Positions 43,825 to 52,171 of a stretch of DNA of 64,000 nt are shown here, one piece after another. The position numbers and the translations under genes were made by a program. Location of the stretch: the NCBI GenBank assembly GCA_002305995.1, contig DBRN01000006.1, positions 44,889-108,888 on the forward strand. Direction: 5' to 3'. The stretch comes from Atopobiaceae bacterium UBA1367 (GTDB taxonomy: Bacteria > Actinomycetota > Coriobacteriia > Coriobacteriales > Atopobiaceae). The stretch's first letter is position 1, and every line of letters begins with the position of its first letter. The notes beneath the pieces were generated by a model. It saw only the letters and a list, made by a program, of their open reading frames with translations. It was not told the origin of the DNA and did not search any database.

Positions 43825-44344
43825 AACACTATATCAGAGCGGGGTTCGCGTCACCAAATACGCATGGATCGCAGGCGGGGCATGCCACGTGCCGGAGGGG
43901 CGAGGGTATCCCCTGTGAGACGATGGACTGGGTACCGCCGAAGCGGACGCGTGCCGGAGGGGGCAAGGATGTCCCGGCCGGGCGGTAGGGGCGCTGGTGC
44001 TGGCGGCACGATTGCGAAGGAGGGCTGCGAGGAAAGATTGTCTGTACTTTTTTCCGTATGCAGTTGGAGGGTTGACCGACAAACACGTTTGTCGGCGCAT
44101 TTCAGTGGCCGCCAGACGTGCGGGAGCGGCCTCGTGTGAGAAAAGTGCAGACAAACGTGCAATGAAGCCCGTTTGGCGGGAAAAGACCACCGACAAATGA
44201 CTTTGGTTCCCAACGGCGCCAGGGGAGGCGGAAGGACACCCCCCTGTCGTACGTACGTGGGGAGGATCCCCCCATCATCATCGCCGCCGTGGTGAGCGCC
44301 GACAACCCCGGTCGCACGTGGGGAGGATGCCGTGGGCGCCGACG
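43825..44344. other. Gene-free region with spaced repeats
   Basis: No gene is supported in these 520 bases. A 25-bp word CGTGCCGGAGGGGC recurs at 43888 and 43950. ACGTGGGGAGGAT recurs at 44255 and 44316. CCGACAAA / TTTGTCGG form a perfect 8-bp inverted repeat at 44077-44096. GAAAAG-n-GACAAA words recur near 44140 and 44180, with the GACAAA parts 42 bases apart. The NRAMP-type gene ends just beyond. Confidence 0.5.
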
Positions 44345-45628
44345 CTACCAGCCGAGGGCCTGGAACACGAACATGACGGCGGTCAGCACGGTGACTGCGA
44401 CGATGGTGAACCAGGTGAGGGCGTTCCAGGCTCGCCCGTTGGCGTGGCGACCCATCACGTGGTGATCGTCCGCGATGATCACCATGAAGACGAGCAGCAC
44501 CGGAAGCAGCACCCCATTGATGACCTGTGCCGCCATCATGATGCCAAACAGGTTGGCGTCGGGCAGCAGCACGACGACCGCCGAGACCACGATGATGGCC
44601 GTGATGAAGCCACGATAGACGGGAGCCTCCTGCCAGTCGTGGTCGGACCCATGCTCCCAGCCAAACGCCTCGCAGATGGCGCTGGAGGTGATCCCGGGCA
44701 GGACGCATGCCGCAAGGAACGAGGCCCCCACAAGCCCCATGCCAAAGAGTGCCTCCGCATGGGGCCCGGCCAGTGGCGCGAGGGCGCTCGCGGCATCCTC
44801 GGCGCTCTCGACCACGACGCCCGCCGGATGCAGCACGGCCCCCGTCGCGAGGATGATGAACCACGAGATGCCACTTGCCACCACGGCGCCCGTGACGGTG
44901 TCGATGCGCTGATAGGGAAGGTCGTCGGCGTTGGCGTCCTTCTCCACGACGTTGCTCTGGGCGAGAAAGACCATCCAGGGCGCAATGGTCGTGCCGACGT
45001 TGGCCACGAGCAGCGACACGTAGCGCGGGCTGGCGGTGATCTGCGGCACGACCGTGTCGAACAGAGCCTCGCCCCAATCGGGGCCAACCATCACGCCGGC
45101 CACGACATAGGTCACGAAGACGCAGCTGATCGCCAGCAGCACCTTCTCGATGCGTCGGTAGGAGCCGCTCATCGTCAGGATCCAGATCGCGATCGCGGCA
45201 AGGGGGACGCTCACGAAGACCGGCACGCCAAACAGCCCCAACCCCGAGGCGACGCCCGCGAACTCCGAGAAGGTGACGGTCGTGTTGGACACGAGCAGCG
45301 CAAGCATCGCCAGCGCGGAGAGACGCACGCCAAACCGCTCGCGGATGAGCGAGGCGAAGCCCTTGCCCGTGACGCAGCCCATGCGAGCCGCCGTCTCCTG
45401 CACCACGATGAGCAGGAAGCACATGACCGGCACGGTCCACAGCTGCCCAAAGCCAAAGAGCGCGCCGGCGTTGGAGTAGGTCGCCACGCCACCGGCATCG
45501 GCGCCGGCAAGGGCCGCCACCATGCCCGGCCCCATGGCTGCCAGCACGCGATGGGGATCGAGGCGCACGCGCCCGGGACGCCCCGCCTGGCGCCCTCCTC
45601 CACGGCAAGCCACGGTCAGCCCACCCAT
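44345..45628 (-). CDS. NRAMP-family transporter, magnesium-type (NRMT-like)
   Basis: The product has 427 residues and about 11 membrane helices with an SLC11/NRAMP fold. In helix 1 the DPGN motif of Mn/Fe transporters reads D44-A-G-G47. In helix 6 the metal-selective Met of VMPH is Ala216 (GTTIAPWM), and the following His residues are lost. Loss of the soft Met ligand together with a small residue at the Asn site is the pattern described for NRAMP-related magnesium transporters, first studied in Coriobacteriia such as Eggerthella. The start overlaps the end of an MgtE-like gene by 13 bases, which supports Mg rather than Mn. Selectivity is inferred. Confidence 0.85.
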   Translation of the reverse strand: MGGLTVACRGGGRQAGRPGRVRLDPHRVLAAMGPGMVAALAGADAGGVATYSNAGALFGFGQLWTVPVMCFLLIVVQETAARMGCVTGKGFASLIRERFGVRLSALAMLALLVSNTTVTFSEFAGVASGLGLFGVPVFVSVPLAAIAIWILTMSGSYRRIEKVLLAISCVFVTYVVAGVMVGPDWGEALFDTVVPQITASPRYVSLLVANVGTTIAPWMVFLAQSNVVEKDANADDLPYQRIDTVTGAVVASGISWFIILATGAVLHPAGVVVESAEDAASALAPLAGPHAEALFGMGLVGASFLAACVLPGITSSAICEAFGWEHGSDHDWQEAPVYRGFITAIIVVSAVVVLLPDANLFGIMMAAQVINGVLLPVLLVFMVIIADDHHVMGRHANGRAWNALTWFTIVAVTVLTAVMFVFQALGW

Positions 45629-47517
45629 CCGGCAAGGATGAGCCCTGTGCAGGCAACGAACAGTGCCGTCGCCACCAGTAGCGCCATCGCGCGCAGCGCC
45701 ATGCCGCTCGTCTCGTGGCCGGCACGGTCGCGGCGGCGCAGCGTGACGAGGTAGGCGGGCGCGGTGGCAAACGAGACCACGATCGTCGCGGCAGCCGCAC
45801 GGAAGCCCACGGACACCTGGCCGAGCATGTCGGCAACCGCATCAATCTGCCTAACCGCATCGGCCTGCCCGAGGGCGCCCGCCATGCCATCGGGGGGCGT
45901 CGAGGCCGTCACCACGCTGATGATGCCCGTGACCAGCAGCAGCGACATCGCGGAGAACACCACGGCCACCACGATGCCCTTGAGCGCGAAGCCCGGCAGC
46001 GTGGGTGCGCCGTCATCGTGCTCGCCGTACTCGAGGTGGCTGTTGATCGCGTAGCGCGCCATGGCATCGGCCACCGTGAGCGCGAGGGGGAGCGCCATCG
46101 CGGCCACCAGGCCCGCCACATGACCTCCCTGCGCGACGCCCGACACGATCCCGCACAGCACGAGGCCCGCGGCCCAGAAGAAGAACCACATCTCGCTGGC
46201 CAGCAGCGTGACGAGCAGGCCACCTCGCTCGTCAGGCGACGCGCCCGTCGCGGAGCCGGCAATGTGCAAGTCCTCCTCGTGCTCCTCCTGCAGGACCTCG
46301 AGCGCATCGTCGACCGTCACGATGCCCAGCAGGCGCCCCTCGTCGTCGACGACGGGCATGGCCAGCAGATTGTACTTGGCGATGTTCTCGGCAACCTGCT
46401 CCTGGTCGTCCTCTGGGCTCGCGGTAAGCGGCTCGGTGGTCGCCAACGACTTGAGCACCGTGTCGGGATCGCTGGTGAGCAGCTCGAGCAGCGTGACCAC
46501 GCCAGCGATGCGGCTCTCGTCGTCGACCAGGTACACGTAGCGCACGCTCTCGAAGCCCTCCTCGAGCTGGCGCAGGGTCGCCACGGCGTCGGCGACCGTC
46601 GCCGTCTGCGCCAGTGACACGAACTCCTGGGTCATGATCCTGCCCGCAGTGTCCTCGGGATACCCCAGCAGCTGCGTGATCGCCTTGCGATCGCTCACTC
46701 CCATGAGCGAGAGGAGCTTCTCGGCGCGCTCGTAGTCAAGCTCGGAGACCAGGTCGGCCGCGTCGTCGGGATCCATCTCCGAGAGCACGCGCGACGCCGT
46801 CGCGTCCTCCATGCCGCTGACCAGCGTGGCCGCCATCTCGTCATCGTCGAGCTCGGCCATGGCCTCTGCCGCCATCTCCTCGTCGAGCTGGGCGAACACC
46901 TGGCCGCGCAGTCGTGGGTCCAGCCGCTCGATGATGTCGGCGATGTCGGCGGGATGCAGCTCGTCGAGCGTCTTGTGGGAGACCGAGAGCTTCACGTTGG
47001 ACAGGTCGCGCTCGAGAAGGTCCATGTAGTTCCAGGCGATGATCTTCTCGTGGATGGGGTGGCCGAACGAGAGGGCAACGCGGCAGACAAGCGACTCGAG
47101 TGCCGGGGAGAGCGAGCGCAGTATGCCGCGCATGCCGACCTCGGCCCCCAGGAGGCGGAGCTGCGAGGAGCCGGTGTCGGAGAGCTTGAGGTCGTTCACG
47201 CGCACGACGCGCATGCCGCGCGTGTCGACGATCTGCTTGTTGAGCAGGTCGCGTGCGACGAGCACCTCGTCGGGCTGCAGGTAGGAGAAGCGGATGTCGG
47301 TGGAGATCACCTTGAGGGTGATCTCGTCCTCGTCGAAGGCCTCGACGTACTTGCGCCAGCTGATCATGAGCGGCGTGTGGCCGGGACCCTCGACCGCCAG
47401 CGCCGTCACGCGCGGAAACACCTCGCCGGTGGCGATGCCCAGGTCGCTCACGCGACCAACGCGCTCCCCCGCGAGGTCATAGACGGGATTGCCCAGCATC
47501 TGGGACAGGTAGATCAT
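45616..47517 (-). CDS. PRC-barrel / MgtE-N / CBS membrane protein
   Basis: The product has 633 residues from ATG 47517 (GGAGGAG). The order is a PRC-barrel-like segment (MIYLSQMLGNPVYDLAGERVG), a second beta segment, an MgtE-type superhelical N domain (LHPADIADIIERLDPRLRGQVFAQL, SEMDPDDAADLVSEL), a CBS pair (TAGRIMTQEFVSL to VTVDDALEVLQEE) and five membrane helices. The soluble part is the Mg2+ sensor of MgtE. The membrane part is divergent and does not show the usual MgtE pore motif. It is coupled to the NRAMP-type gene. It may sense Mg2+ and gate or assist that transporter, or transport by itself. Confidence 0.82.
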   Translation of the reverse strand: MIYLSQMLGNPVYDLAGERVGRVSDLGIATGEVFPRVTALAVEGPGHTPLMISWRKYVEAFDEDEITLKVISTDIRFSYLQPDEVLVARDLLNKQIVDTRGMRVVRVNDLKLSDTGSSQLRLLGAEVGMRGILRSLSPALESLVCRVALSFGHPIHEKIIAWNYMDLLERDLSNVKLSVSHKTLDELHPADIADIIERLDPRLRGQVFAQLDEEMAAEAMAELDDDEMAATLVSGMEDATASRVLSEMDPDDAADLVSELDYERAEKLLSLMGVSDRKAITQLLGYPEDTAGRIMTQEFVSLAQTATVADAVATLRQLEEGFESVRYVYLVDDESRIAGVVTLLELLTSDPDTVLKSLATTEPLTASPEDDQEQVAENIAKYNLLAMPVVDDEGRLLGIVTVDDALEVLQEEHEEDLHIAGSATGASPDERGGLLVTLLASEMWFFFWAAGLVLCGIVSGVAQGGHVAGLVAAMALPLALTVADAMARYAINSHLEYGEHDDGAPTLPGFALKGIVVAVVFSAMSLLLVTGIISVVTASTPPDGMAGALGQADAVRQIDAVADMLGQVSVGFRAAAATIVVSFATAPAYLVTLRRRDRAGHETSGMALRAMALLVATALFVACTGLILAGWVG

Positions 47518-47793
47518 GCGAGCTCCTCCGTTGGTGGGGCAAACGACGTCGCATGAGCGCCGTCTGCAGGCTGTGGGGCTACCCCACGGCACCGCCAACA
47601 GAGCACCGAGGGGTCATCGACTGTGAGGTCGAGGTTTCATCAAGAACCCTTCTCATAGGCTGTCCGACCAGCGCGTCGGCTGCACAAGTGCTCATTGTAC
47701 ACGGAATCGGAACAGGGGACGCCCCACATTTGCGCCCTCCGCCGGATCGTGTCGCCAAGGCACCTGAGCAGCGGATGGCCCGATCCGAGGAGC

Positions 47794-48516
47794 CTACTCT
47801 TGGGCCTTCTTGAACTCGTCGACAAACGACGAGAACATGCCCTTGGTCCTGCCGAGCTGCCTGCCCAGCGCCCTCGAGCCCTTGTCCAGCGCCTCGCCGG
47901 TAGCCCTGCCGGCCGTCGCGACAGCCCTCTTGCCCCCCTGCCTTGCCCTGGCGTACCCCTCGCCCGCCTTGGCGGCAACGCCGCCGGAGAGCACCAGGTT
48001 CGCCGCAGCGGGATCGACTAGCATGAAGCCCTGATCATAGCCCCTCAGCATGTGCGCCGGGACGCTCACCGACCCCACGAGCGAGCGGGCGACCCCGCCG
48101 TCGCCGACCATGAACGAGTCGACCTCACCTGTCCGACTGTTGAACAGGGCGTCGTTCACGTATCCCAGGACCTTCCCGTCGGTGGTCTTGGCGTCCATGC
48201 CCGACCAGATGAGGCAGCTGTCCCATTCGAGCCCCAGCCGGTCCCGGGCGGCCTCGTCGAAGCTCTCGCTCCCGCGCGTCGCGCGCACGCCCCCGTCGCA
48301 GGGAGCGACGGCGTCAAGCGCGAGGAACGTGTCCTCGCGCTTGACCATGCCTGCCAGGTCGGGACGGGTGACGAGAAAGCCCACCACGCGCCGCCCGTCG
48401 GGCGAGAACACCGTCATGTGCACCTTGCCCACACGGGCATAGGTGCCGGCGGCCTTGCCGCGCGATCCCCTCGGCGCGTAGACGGCCACGCCTGTCATCT
48501 GGCTGAGCTTGAGCAT
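47794..48516 (-). CDS. PRC-barrel domain protein
   Basis: This 240-residue cytoplasmic protein has two PRC-barrel-like halves (MLKLSQMTGVAVYAPRGSRG to GFLVTRPDLAG; GKVLGYVNDALFNSRTGEVDSFMVGDGG) and a basic C-terminal helix. GGAGGG lies close to ATG 48516. It precedes the MgtE-like gene, which begins with the same kind of barrel. The role is unknown; envelope stress or RNA-related functions are known for the fold. Confidence 0.78.
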   Translation of the reverse strand: MLKLSQMTGVAVYAPRGSRGKAAGTYARVGKVHMTVFSPDGRRVVGFLVTRPDLAGMVKREDTFLALDAVAPCDGGVRATRGSESFDEAARDRLGLEWDSCLIWSGMDAKTTDGKVLGYVNDALFNSRTGEVDSFMVGDGGVARSLVGSVSVPAHMLRGYDQGFMLVDPAAANLVLSGGVAAKAGEGYARARQGGKRAVATAGRATGEALDKGSRALGRQLGRTKGMFSSFVDEFKKAQE

Positions 48517-48587
48517 GTGACCCTCCGATGCGCATGCGGGACGCCGCCCGCAGGCAGCGTCCCGCACCAATCTCGTCTGCGTTGGAG

Positions 48588-49025
48588 CTACTCGGCCTCG
48601 ACGACCTCGACGTAAACGCTCCCGGCCTCGGTCTCGGAGGCCGCATCCATCTCGGAGGCGACCTCGGTGACCTTCTCGGTGACCGAGGTCACGGCATCCT
48701 GCACCTGGACGGAGGTGGCGGTAACGGTCTCGGAAAGGGAGTCGCGCAGCTGATCCATGCGCTCGCGGGCAAGGTCGACCTTGGCACGCAGCTCGTCGCT
48801 GGTCGCATCGACGCTTGGACGGACGGCACCGACCTTGTCGCCCATCACGCGCGAGCCGCGCTCGTAGGCGTCGACGGCAGAGTCCCACGCATCGTTCATG
48901 GCGTCGGCAGCCATGGCGCGGCTCTCGGCACCGGAGCGCGGGGCGAGAAGCAGGCCTGCAGTGACACCGGCAGCGACACCGGCGATGCTGCCAACAACGA
49001 ATCCAAGTGCACCTCTAACGGACAT
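48588..49025 (-). CDS. YtxH-like stress protein
   Basis: This 145-residue protein has an N-terminal membrane helix (ALGFVVGSIAGVAAGVTAGLLLAP) followed by RSGAESR and long heptad-like helices. This is the layout of YtxH/general stress proteins. AGGAGG precedes ATG 49025. It is transcribed ahead of the PRC-barrel gene. No enzymatic function is expected. Confidence 0.8.
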   Translation of the reverse strand: MSVRGALGFVVGSIAGVAAGVTAGLLLAPRSGAESRAMAADAMNDAWDSAVDAYERGSRVMGDKVGAVRPSVDATSDELRAKVDLARERMDQLRDSLSETVTATSVQVQDAVTSVTEKVTEVASEMDAASETEAGSVYVEVVEAE

Positions 49026-49179
49026 GACATTCCTCCTGTCAGATTGTCGAAGCGCCTCGCCGGCACTCCTCTCACGCGCCTGCATGGCCTGCGAACTGCT
49101 CTCGGGTTACCGTATCATAGCGCATCGCCCACAGGAGCGAAACGCCGCGCGAGCCAGACTCGCCACGCACCACAGGTGT

Positions 49180-50013
49180 CTACCGCCCCTCCTCGCCCTC
49201 CGAAACCTCAGGAGAGCCGTCTGCCGTGATGACCGGAAGCTCGAGGGTCGCCATGATCTGGTCGACCTCCGCCTCCACCTCTGAGACGCGTCGCTCCTCG
49301 CGAGGGCGCGAGGAGACGGGAATCTCCGGGGCGGGCGTCCACAGGGAGCGCCGCTCCTCGAGCTTGGCGGCAGGGACGTCCTCTTCGGGCGCGTCGTCCG
49401 CCTCGCCCTGCCGTTCGGGCGTCTCGCCAAGCCCCTCGGACCCTTCCTCGTCACGCGCCTCCCCGCCGTCTTCCCAATCGATGCCCTCGTCCTCAAGGGC
49501 TGCGGGTCCGCGGTCTATGACGAGGTCCTCCCCCTCGTCGCCAACGCTCTCGATGAGCTCGACCAAGCTCGACACGATGGCGTCCACGTCAGGCTCGGGC
49601 TCGGCGCCGTCCGCATAGGCCCAGTCGAGAATCCATGCGGCCGTGGAGAGGGACGCGGCAACCAGCACGTCATCGGGACATGCGAGCTCGATCTCGAAGG
49701 TGCGGTCGTCCACCTCGTCGACCCAGGTTCGACCGGTCGGCATGTCGCCCGCGAGGTCGGTCTGGGCGAGCAGCTCGACCGTCACGTGCTCGAGCAGGTG
49801 GGCGATCTCAGTGTCTCCCATGGCGTCGCGAAAGGCCTCCCCCGCATCGCCCAGGCACGCATGGTCGACGATATGGGGCAACAGGCGATACACGCGCGCC
49901 GTGCCCTCCAGATCCTCGCTCGTCATGAGAGGGCCGTCGTCCGCGATGCGCACGCGCGCCATCATGTTCTCGGGACCGATCTCAACCCTCAGGATGTCTA
50001 TGAGCTCCGCCAT
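49180..50013 (-). CDS. Stand-alone cyanophycin-synthetase-like N domain, acidic tail
   Basis: The first about 150 residues resemble the N-terminal domain of cyanophycin synthetases (EIAHLLEHVTVELLAQTDLAGDMPTGRTWVDEV, then AASLSTAAWILDWAY). There is no ATP-grasp or Mur-ligase domain. The rest (about 130 residues) is very rich in Glu/Asp and probably disordered. AGGAAGG precedes the ATG. No cphA or cyanophycinase is nearby, so a role in amide polymer synthesis cannot be claimed. The resemblance is by motif reading only. Confidence 0.65.
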   Translation of the reverse strand: MAELIDILRVEIGPENMMARVRIADDGPLMTSEDLEGTARVYRLLPHIVDHACLGDAGEAFRDAMGDTEIAHLLEHVTVELLAQTDLAGDMPTGRTWVDEVDDRTFEIELACPDDVLVAASLSTAAWILDWAYADGAEPEPDVDAIVSSLVELIESVGDEGEDLVIDRGPAALEDEGIDWEDGGEARDEEGSEGLGETPERQGEADDAPEEDVPAAKLEERRSLWTPAPEIPVSSRPREERRVSEVEAEVDQIMATLELPVITADGSPEVSEGEEGR

Positions 50014-50249
50014 GGGATCGCCTTCCTGTCAGAGAGCCGTACGGCACCTATTGTAGTGAATTGGGCCTTCGGCAGGCTCTGTTGGGTGAGATTGTGCAAC
50101 CGTCGACCTCACCGCTGGGGCGAGAAAGGCCAACCCGTAAGGGACACGTCCCCCTGCGAGGCGCCGGCTCGTGCGAGGCTGAGTGCACCCCGGAACGGGG
50201 ATCGCCGGCTCGTGCGGAATGCGACGGGCGCCGAGCGGGAGGTCACCAA

Positions 50250-50690
50250 CCTCGCGCAGGAGTTGGCGACTTGTGCGGGGTGCGGCCCTCCGCTGGAAAG
50301 GCGAGCCTCGACCTGTGCGTGCTGTTCTCCCCCACTGGAAAGGAAAAACGCGAGTTGTGCGGCACCGGAGCCCATGGCGGAAAGGAAAAGCCCGAGTTGT
50401 GAGAGGGGGCCTTCCCTGCCGGAAAGGAAAAGCCCGAGTTGTGCGTGCTCGACCTCGGTTCCGGAAAGAAAAAGCGCGAGTTGTGCGTGCTCGACCTCGG
50501 TTCCGGAAAGGAAAAGCCCGAGTTGTGCAAGACGATGGGGTCAGAAGTCGAGAAAAACCTTTCCGTCACCGATCCAAGCTCCGCACAAGTCGGCCATTTT
50601 CTTTCCACCATCGGCCCAATCCCCGCACAACTCGGCGATTTCCTTTCCGGGATGCGGTCCAGCCCTTCACAGGTCGAGAAAACCCCTCCG
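50250..50690. repeat. 42-bp phased repeat array with inverted second half
   Basis: Six words GGAAAG start at 50295, 50337, 50379, 50421, 50463 and 50505, exactly 42 bases apart. They lie in units whose best copies read GGAAAGGAAAAGCCCGAG followed by TTGTG. After a centre near 50535 the inverse word CTTTCC appears at 50559, 50601 and 50643 and, decayed, at 50685, again with a 42-base step. An earlier decayed unit is in phase at 50253. The 19 bases between cores vary, but two neighbours are identical. There is no ribosome site and no strand-consistent gene. The function is unknown. Confidence 0.9.
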
Positions 50691-50763
50691 ACGCGACGTC
50701 GTCCGTCGCCCGCCGGGTGCTCCCGCTTCCCACACGGCGTCCGCACAGCCCTGACGGGGTCTC

Positions 50764-52083
50764 CTATCTGCCCTGCTCCCCGGCAGCCTCGTCGCGCTCG
50801 GGCTCTGGTGCTGTCACGCGCAGCATAGAGAGGCGCCTGCCCCGCATCGACTGAACGCGAAAGCGGTAGCCCTCCACCTCGAACACGTCGCCCGGATGCG
50901 GGACGGAGTCGGCCAGCTCGAGCACGTATCCTGCGATGGTCTCGAACTCGTCAGTGTCCTCGACAGGCCATCCCAGCTCGATGGCATCATCGATCGAGAA
51001 GCGCCCGTCGACCAGCCACTCCCGCTCGGAGAGCTGGGTGAGGTACTTGTTGTCGGGATCGAACTCGTCGGCGATCTCGCCCACGACCTCCTCGACGATG
51101 TCCTCGATCGTGATGATGCCCGCCGTACCGCCGTACTCGTCGACCACGATGACCATCTGATCGTGGCTCGATTGCATCTCGGAGAGCAGCGGGATGATGT
51201 CCTTGGTGTCGGGCACGAAGGATGCCTGGCGCAGGTAGCGCCCGATGCTCTTGTTGCCCGCCCCCTCGTCGACGATGGGGCTGATGATGTCCTTGATGTG
51301 GGCGATGCCCACGATGCGATCGACGTCCTCGTGGTAGACCGGCAGACGCGAGAGGCCCGTGCGGCGCATGACCTCGAGCACCTCGGAGCAGGTCTGGGTG
51401 TCCTCGATGGCACACATGTCGACGCGGGGAACCATGACCTCGCGGGCGACGGTGTCGCCGAGGTCGATGACGTCGTGGATCATCGACTTCTCCTGCTCGG
51501 TGAGCTCCCCCGAGTCGGTGACCATGTAGCGGATCTCGTCCTCGGAGACCTCCTGGCGATCGTCGGCGCTCTTGATGTGCAGCAACGTCGCCAGGCCGTT
51601 GGCGCTGGCGGCAGTCAGCAGCACCACGGGCCTGGCAAGCATGGAGAACGTGGCGATTGGCCCGGCGACCCTCTTTGCCATGCCCTCGGAGTCAGCCATG
51701 GCCATGCGCTTGGGGACCAGCTCCCCAACCACAATGGAAAAGTACGACACCACAAGCGTGATGAGCACGGTGGAAAGCGGACGTGCCAGCTGTCCGCCCA
51801 CACCAACCCCCATCATCCAGGCGGCAAGGGGCTCGGAGAGGTTCGTCGCGGCAAAGGCAGACGAGAAGAAGCCGACGAGCGTGATGGCGACCTGGATGGC
51901 GGCAAGGAAGCCGCCAGAGTCGCCGGACACCTCCGCAGCCTTCTGGGCCCTCCTGTCGCCCTCCTCGGCCTCATGTTCGAGCACGACCTTCTTTGCGGTG
52001 GAGAGTGCCATCTCCGACATGGAGAAGAATCCGTTGACAAGCGTAAGCAAGAGCGTGACGACAACAGAGAGCGCTATGTCCAT
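50764..52083 (-). CDS. CorC/HlyC-type protein (CNNM, CBS pair, transporter-associated domain)
   Basis: The product has about 439 residues. An N-terminal CNNM/DUF21 membrane domain (VVTLLLTLVNGFFSMSEMALSTA to ELVPKRMAM) leads to two CBS repeats (VMVPRVDMCAIEDT, RLPVYHEDVDRIVGIAHIKDI, VVDEYGGTAGIITIEDIVEEVVGEI). A CorC/HlyC C-terminal domain follows. Such proteins are linked to Mg2+ or Co2+ export or to Mg homeostasis, which fits the nearby Mg genes. ATG 52083 is the likely start, although GAGGAGG is 14 bases away; ATG 52128 is the alternative. Confidence 0.92.
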   Translation of the reverse strand: MDIALSVVVTLLLTLVNGFFSMSEMALSTAKKVVLEHEAEEGDRRAQKAAEVSGDSGGFLAAIQVAITLVGFFSSAFAATNLSEPLAAWMMGVGVGGQLARPLSTVLITLVVSYFSIVVGELVPKRMAMADSEGMAKRVAGPIATFSMLARPVVLLTAASANGLATLLHIKSADDRQEVSEDEIRYMVTDSGELTEQEKSMIHDVIDLGDTVAREVMVPRVDMCAIEDTQTCSEVLEVMRRTGLSRLPVYHEDVDRIVGIAHIKDIISPIVDEGAGNKSIGRYLRQASFVPDTKDIIPLLSEMQSSHDQMVIVVDEYGGTAGIITIEDIVEEVVGEIADEFDPDNKYLTQLSEREWLVDGRFSIDDAIELGWPVEDTDEFETIAGYVLELADSVPHPGDVFEVEGYRFRVQSMRGRRLSMLRVTAPEPERDEAAGEQGR

Positions 52084-52171
52084 ACGTTCGTGCACGACCT
52101 CCTCGGATGCATGGTCTAATCTCTGCATGATAGCAGGATGAGCGAGGTGCGTCGCAAGCGTTGCCGCACGC

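Noticed and set aside
43851..45890. A 679-residue minus-strand reading frame
   Set aside because: It is an out-of-frame shadow of the NRAMP-type gene and runs on into repeat-rich non-coding DNA; its composition is Arg/Gly/Ala-rich without motifs.
50250..50690. CRISPR array
   Set aside because: Repeats are degenerate, linkers are only about 19 bases, two neighbouring linkers are identical, the second half is inverted, and no cas genes are present.
49786..50754. A 322-residue plus-strand protein with PERKSPSCA repeats
   Set aside because: It overlaps a well-supported minus-strand gene, and the opposite strand shows an equally open 14-residue repeat. Both follow from a 42-base DNA period and not from protein selection.
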